Source: Engraulis encrasicolus (taxonomy: Eukaryota; Chordata; Actinopteri; Clupeiformes; Engraulidae). From it: 64,000 nucleotides of DNA. Below, one piece after another: positions 59,038 through 64,000 of the stretch. Location: contig NC_085873.1 in assembly GCF_034702125.1 (NCBI RefSeq), forward strand, positions 43,704,669 to 43,768,668, written 5' to 3'. The notes under the pieces are model-generated. The model worked only from the letters and a program-made list of their open reading frames with translations, searched no databases and was not told the DNA's origin. A program made the position numbers and the translations under genes. Numbering within the stretch: position 1 is the stretch's first letter; each line of letters begins with the position of its first letter.

Positions 59038-61325
59038 CAGTGATCCCTCGCCACTTCGCGGTTCACTTATCGTGGATTCGCTATTTCGCGGATTTTCATA
59101 ATGCATTTTTTTTTTTTTTTGGTGCATTGTGTTCTGCATTCTGATTCGCTAAAAAAACACTCCCGCTTCTTGACATGCTACGAATTGTGCTATCATTTTG
59201 TCGTCTCGTGCAGTTATGTGTACGTACATAAAACAGCTTGGCAAATTTACATTAACTTGGCCAAATTATCTTGTAATTTCGAACATCTCCTAAACCCATA
59301 ATGTCGACGAAGCGGCCTGGACCGACAAAAGCACCTGCGGATGGGCCCAAATGGCGGAAGATGCTACCCATCTCAGATAAAGTTAAACTTCTGGACATGC
59401 TAAGGGAAGGTAAAAGCTATGCAGCCGTTGCTCGCCATTACGGAATCAATGAATCTTCCGTTCGTTACATAAAGAAGGAGGAAAAAAACATAAGGACGAC
59501 AGCAGCAGTCAGTTTTAATACGAATGCAAAAAGGGTTGTAACTGTCCGCAACAAGACCATGGTACGGATGGAGACGGCATTAGCTCTGTGGATTAATGAC
59601 TGCAGGAAAAAAAACATAACCCTGGATACAAACGTTATCTGCACAAAAGCGAGAATGCTGTATGAAAACTTTGCTGTCAGTGACGGGGAAGAGGGAGAGG
59701 ATGCCGGGCCCTCAGCAAGTGCTGCTGACACCGTGGGAGAGGATGCCGGGCCCTCAGCAAGTGCTGCTGACACCGTGGGAGAGGATGCCGGGCCCTCAGC
59801 AAGTGCTGCTGACACCGTGGGAGAGGATGCCGGCCCCCAGCAAGTGCTGCTGACACCGTGGGAGAGGATGCCGGGCCCCCAGCAAGTGCTGCTGACAAAG
59901 TGCCAAGCGCATTTAATGCAAGCAAGGGCTGGTTTGAAAAGTTTAAGAAACGCTTTGGACTTAAAAATGTTTGTCTGCACGGTGAGATGGCGTCTGCGGA
60001 TACCGCTGAGGCAGAAGCCTTCGTGAACAATAAATTCAAGGCGATCATTGAGGAGGGGGGATATAAGCCCGAACAAGTTTTTAACATGGATGAGACTGCC
60101 TTATTTTGGAAACGAATGCCCTCCCGCACCTTCATCATGCAGGAAGAAGCCAAAGCCCCAGGATTTAAAGTTCACAAAGACCGTTTGACCCTGGCTATGT
60201 GCGGAAATGCCGCAGGTTTCATGATTAAACCGGGGCTGATTTACAGGTCTAAAAATCCTAGGGCGCTGAAAAACAAAAATAAGGATGATTTGCCTGTTTA
60301 CTGGATGTACAATGCAAAGGCTTGGATGACAAAAGTGCTCAATCTGGATTGGAGGTCACGGTAATGATTTGGCATATGATGGTGTGCAAATCGAATTTCT
60401 GCCGCCAAACACTACATCCCTGATTCAGCCCATGGACCAAGGAGTCATCCGTGCTTTCAAGGCTCTCTATACGCGCAACACCCTGCAACATCTTGTTGAC
60501 GCTATGGACTCGGATCAAGATTTCTCACTGAAGGACTACTGGCGTGGATACACCATCGCATCGTGTCTCCAAAACATTCAGAGGGCCATTCAGGAAATGA
60601 AAACGGAAACTCTGAAGGCCTGCTGGAAAAAACTATGGCCAGAGGCAGTGCAAAACGCAACCGGAGGCTCGCTTGACGAGGTCCACCACTCTGCCGTAGA
60701 AACAGCTGTGAATCTGGCTAAACAGATTGGAGGAGACGGCTTTAATGACATGAGTCCGGATGACATAAACGCCCTGATTGATGGAGACGCAGACGCACAG
60801 CCGCTGACCGATGCAGAGCTGGCAGAAATGACAAAGCCACAAAGCGACGATGAAAGAGAAGAGGGAGAAGAGGACACGAGAGATGAGGAGGAAGGACTAA
60901 CGCTTGGTCGCTTAGCAACCATGGTGCGAATGGCCACTGAACTTAAGCGAGTAGCTGAGGAATGGGACCCTTTGATGAGCCGTTCTTTACACTTCTCCAA
61001 CGTAATCGATGGTGGCATGTCGGTGTACAAGGATCTTTTTGCAAAGAAGAAAAAAGAGCGACAACAGCTGCCTATCACTATGTTCTTCTCCCGAACAAAC
61101 ACACCTGCACCGCGGGCTTCAGAAGAAGAGAACACTGCAGAGCGCAGTCAGGATGCAGCGGCCCAGTCTGAAGAGCAGTGAAACGGCCTACACGTGAGTC
61201 ACTGTATTTGTATACATGTAATAGTTGCTAATTGTAAAAAAAAAAAAAAGTTTTTTATTTCGCGGATTTCACTTATCGCGGGTCATTTTCGGAACGTAAC
61301 CCCCGCGATAAACGAGGGATTACTG
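59038..61325 (+). mobile_element. Tigger/pogo-type transposon
   Basis: Starts CAGTGATCCCTCGCCACTTC and ends gataaacgagggattactg, with TA on both sides (59036-59037 and 61326-61327). The terminal sequence is the Tigger1 type. It encodes a broken pogo-type transposase on the same strand. Confidence 0.95.
59301..61181 (+). pseudogene. Tigger (pogo/CENP-B-like) transposase, frameshifted and deleted
   Basis: ATG at 59301. The CENP-B-type helix-turn-helix comes first (ISDKVKLLDMLREGKSYAAV), then a second HTH region (TALALWINDCRKKNITLDT). A 14-residue repeat GEDAGPSASAADTV follows, five times at 42 bp per unit (about 59695-59900). The fourth unit has one base less, shifting the frame near 59833. 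The DDE domain continues in the new frame: WFEKFKKRFGLKNV, FNMDETALFWKRMPSRTF (first Asp) and KDRLTLAMCGNAAGF. After KAWMTKVLNLDW the sequence jumps to GHGNDLAYDGVQ, so roughly 110-150 bp with the family's LLLDNAPGH second catalytic Asp is missing. FLPPNTTSLIQPMDQGVI (third Asp) and an acidic C-terminus follow to TGA at 61179-61181. Not functional. Confidence 0.92.
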
Positions 61326-61385
61326 TATTCCCTCTCTCTGTTACAGCATTGTGTCTCTCATTCTCCTCATACACCTGACGGTACA

Positions 61386-61830
61386 TACACACAGGGACGG
61401 CACGCTTCCTTAACATCTCCATGAGCAGTGCGAGTCCGAGAGGTTCGCGGGCTGCCTTGCGCACTGCACAGTCAACGTCCACGTATTCAATGGAGTCCGC
61501 AGATTGAACGCGGACGTCCGCGCAAGAAAATATACTCGAGTTCTATTTTCAAGGAGCAACTCGGACATGTCCAGGCGGGACGGACATGCGCCGCGCTTAC
61601 ACCACGCTCCTGTGTGCAAGGCATGATTTGTTTTCATGTATTCTAACAGGTTCGGACTGATTATGGATACGTTCTGTGTGGATGTCTGTGCCGTTGGTGT
61701 GAATGCAGCGTGAGGCGTGAAGTCGAAGAGAAGGTCACATGAGAAGCCATGTCTACACCTCTCACAGGTGTAAAGACCATACAACCAACAACTGCAACTC
61801 AGCCCTGGGCATTGTGCCTTGCATTGCCAA
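61386..61830 (+). repeat. Dispersed repeat with transposon-protein fragment, copy 2
   Basis: cagtgcgagtccgagaggtt through gcacacaggagcg-type sequence matches the reverse complement of 21207-21290 and 21937-22165. Here the two blocks are adjacent, so the 650-bp middle is deleted or was inserted in the other copy. Minus-strand LYGLYTCERCRH lies at about 61735-61775. Confidence 0.55.
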
Positions 61831-61949
61831 TAGGCTTGTGAGACATATTGCCGATGTGGCCGAGGAATTTCAAAAGCCCAATCGTGGCCTTGTTTCTCGT
61901 TTTTTTTTATTCCAGTCATTTCCCTCCTTCTTTTATGTCTATTTCATTT

Positions 61950-61952
<3 letters not shown>

Positions 61953-62004
<52 letters not shown>
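61953..62004. repeat. (GT)n microsatellite
   Basis: About 26 GT units. Confidence 0.95.
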
Positions 62005-62007
<3 letters not shown>

Positions 62008-62071
62008 TTCACAATCCAGCCTGACCTCTGCTTATCAGTGTGGAAAATGGGCGTGAGGCAGAGTCTATGAA

Positions 62072-62266
62072 CAGAGTTGCCAGACGAGGCTGATGATTTC
62101 CAGTCCAAAAAATGCCCAAAACCCGCTTAGAAGCACAAAATCCCGCCCATTTTTCATTGATTTCTATGGCAAAAAATAGGGCAGGTTTTTCTGCTAAATA
62201 CCATTTTTCCCCGCACACTGCCATCCTAAGCAGCCCAATTGGGCGGCAAACAGACCAATCTGGCAA
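62072..62266 (-). mobile_element. hAT-type MITE, CAGTGTTGCCAG family, inverted
   Basis: Begins cagagttgccagacgaggct and ends caatctggcaactg, reverse orientation relative to 32920-33224. The interior matches that long variant (aaaacccgcttagaagcaca). The last TIR is short by two bases and no TSD is evident. Confidence 0.8.
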
Positions 62267-62656
62267 CTGATGAGGAAGGCAATCAGGACACAGAGGGTGC
62301 ATCACAATATGTGACCTTGCCTCCTCCACTTGTGCTTGTCTCCTCGTCCCGCCTCCTGGCCCCTCCTCCGTGGAGAAAACGATAAAGTTTCCCAGCTGTC
62401 AGCCTCGCCACAACAACTTTTGAGGCACTGTTTTTCATTCACCATCCCAATTGCAAACGAGAAAAAGACTTTACAATTGAGCTTTTGCAAGATATTGAAA
62501 TATAATGCTGTTGTCAGTGATGTCATCATGACGAGAAGCAAGTGGAGGAGGCAAGTGGAGGAGGCAAGATCGCATATTAAAACGCACTCATATACTGCAC
62601 AGCTGTGTTATTAGATAGATAAAAGAAGCAGCCCAATTGGGCGGCAAACAGACCAA
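62226..62656. repeat. 31-bp direct repeat flanking 369 bp
   Basis: A 31-bp phrase starting aagcagcccaattgggcggc and ending aacagaccaa occurs at about 62228-62258 and again at 62626-62656. The segment between contains ggaggcaagtggaggaggca duplications and no recognised element. Confidence 0.8.
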
Positions 62657-62664
62657 ACCAATGT

Positions 62665-63032
62665 TTTTGTCCTTCTCTCCCCCTCCCTCTCATTGTGTGT
62701 ATCCTCTAAAAGTGGCAGTGGATATAGAGCAGGTGTTACAGACACACTCACAGCGAACAGAAATGCATAGTATGTAGTAACACCTTTTTAATTAACTTTG
62801 TATTTGGGTATGTTGGGTCATTATTAACGACCGACTATGATAAAAGTGTTGTTCAAAAAGGCTTTTACACAGTATACACTGCCCAAAGTGCTTCACAATG
62901 TCAATAATGAAACAAAATGTTGTGAAATGAAATGAAAACTTTTAATTTATTAATTATGTGAACACATATTCAAGTATATAGGGAGCCGAAATCTCCATAG
63001 TAAGAAGAGCCAATAGAACCGCATCTCAAAGA
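62665..63032 (-). repeat. Dispersed repeat, inverted partner of 6890-7236
   Basis: Reverse complement of the segment at 6890-7236, from ctctcattgtgtgtatcctc to agtaagaagagccaataga. No coding potential. Confidence 0.75.
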
Positions 63033-63249
63033 AGGATCTTTTTCTTTCGTCGCACACACATACACACTCAGATACACACAATAAATGTACTCACCAGTGT
63101 AACTTCAAACCTTAAAAAAAAAAAAAAAAACCTGCCTCTTTGTCATCATGTGGGAGAGAGAGACAGGAGAGAAGGTGTAGAAATAAATCTGGTCTTTCTC
63201 AGCTGTTTATGCCACGTTAAACTGACAGCAGATGCAGACACGTCCAGCC
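63033..63249. other. No gene seen
   Basis: CA-rich and A-rich spacer (A run about 63114-63130). Nothing recognised. Confidence 0.5.
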
Positions 63250-63886
63250 TGATCTCCAAAAATTCCGTGCTCCTGGACACGGATGTTAAGGACACGAAAT
63301 CCGTGTCCAGGAGCACGGATTTTGCCAAAATTCCGTGCTCCTGGACACGGAATTGTTTTCCGTGCTCCTGGACACGGAATTGTTTTCCGTGATGGGCACA
63401 CGGAAGTGCTTTCTATAGGCTATTACCACAGCACTGTGTTAACTCTATCATTAGAAAATACATACCAAATGCTAATCCTAAACAAAATAATGCTATAGCA
63501 ATTTAAGTTGTGCCCTGACCAAAACATTCCCTAACCTTAACCTGTCATTAAAGACATATTTTTGAGAAATACCTTTTCCAGTTGGTTGCTAGGCTATCAA
63601 AGTCATATAATGAATGAAAGAAAATTAGCCAAAACAATCCCTAACCCTAACCTGTCAGTAAGAAATGTTTTTTTTTAGACAAAATATTTGAAATTAGAAA
63701 AATCCTGAGAAAACACAAGACTGTGGAAATAGCCTATAGAAAGCACTTCAAACAATTCCGTGTCCAGGAGCACGGAAAACAATTCCGTGTCCAGGAGCAC
63801 GGAATTTTGGCAAAATCCGTGCTCCTGGACACAGATTTTGTGTCCTTAACATCCGTGTCCAGGAGCACGGAATTTTTGGAGATCAT
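63250..63886. mobile_element. Hairpin-array element, copy 2
   Basis: Ends tgatctccaaaaattccgtg and cacggaatttttggagatca. Four CCGTG(N8)CACGG units lie at the left and four at the right. The centre holds cctaaccttaacctgtca and ccctaaccctaacctgtca, the reverse complement of the centre of copy 1. An extra attgttttccgtgctcctgg unit on the left shows array expansion. Confidence 0.75.
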
Positions 63887-64000
63887 GTGGTCATAAAGTG
63901 CTACTTACGCAGGCGCGCCAACACACACACTCGCCTGCCTGCCTGCCTCCTACTTCTATCTCTTGAGAGTCCGTAAACATCTGGCCACTGACAGCTTATC
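63887..64000. other. Window end, nothing recognised
   Basis: Short non-coding tail with a cctgcctgcctgcct run. Confidence 0.5.

Noticed and set aside
59465..60153. Minus-strand frames across the Tigger gene
   Set aside because: Antisense shadows created by the 42-bp coding repeat.
63645..63660. Telomere-like ccctaaccctaac in hairpin-array elements
   Set aside because: Only two to three units. They are a fixed part of the element centre in both copies, so not an interstitial telomere.

Overview
This is eukaryotic repeat-dense DNA, almost certainly from a teleost fish. The evidence is long (CA)n/(GT)n tracts, Tc1, Tigger, hAT, PIF/Harbinger-like and piggyBac-like DNA elements, L2 and Rex1/CR1-type LINEs, a Gypsy-like LTR element, and several short non-autonomous families. 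The species cannot be fixed from the sequence. I recognise no host protein-coding gene, rRNA, intact tRNA or CRISPR array. The window reads as an intergenic or intronic transposon field in which many insertions can be dated relative to one another by their target-site duplications (TSDs).

Layout. 1-1.45 kb: Tc1 element cut by the window edge. 1.45-9.7 kb: AT-rich DNA, microsatellites and small non-autonomous elements (hAT-type CAGTGTTGCCAG family, a foldback element, a Harbinger-like element, a TTAA-bounded element, and a dispersed family called R3 here). 9.7-17.4 kb: a 7.6-kb hAT-type transposon with a two-exon transposase that is open except for one in-frame amber codon, itself invaded by small elements and an antisense Rex1/CR1-like LINE. 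17.4-23.9 kb: fragments of a fish transposon protein and an L2 LINE split by two insertions. 26.57-31.2 kb: a young LTR element with two 897-bp LTRs that differ at about three sites, carrying a single 941-codon proline-rich repetitive ORF and no recognisable gag or pol. 32-36 kb: hAT-type and other small elements with readable TSDs. 36.9-40.5 kb: a 3.6-kb element whose arms are inverted arrays of an approximately 150-bp unit. 42.4-46.6 kb: piggyBac transposase remnant, a composite repeat, and a 1.68-kb TTAA-bounded element that recurs at 57.3-59.0 kb. 47.3-47.9 and 63.25-63.9 kb: two copies of an element built from an iterated 18-nt hairpin. 48.4-50.1 kb: unrecognised degenerate coding segments. 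50.5-55.85 kb: L2, then a nested hAT/R3/hAT stack, then a 3.2-kb element with about 720-bp terminal inverted repeats and a decayed spliced gene of an uncharacterised animal family. 59.0-61.3 kb: a Tigger/pogo element with a frameshift and an internal deletion that removes the DNAPGH catalytic segment.

The most unusual items are the LTR element with the proline-rich cargo ORF (26566-31198), the long-TIR element at 52623-55849, and the foldback array at 36917-40527. Removing the 52623-55849 element together with one copy of its TAG duplication restores the 8-bp TSD of the neighbouring hAT element exactly, which fixes the boundaries of both. No element is demonstrably autonomous: every transposase or reverse transcriptase seen has stops, frameshifts, deletions or truncations.
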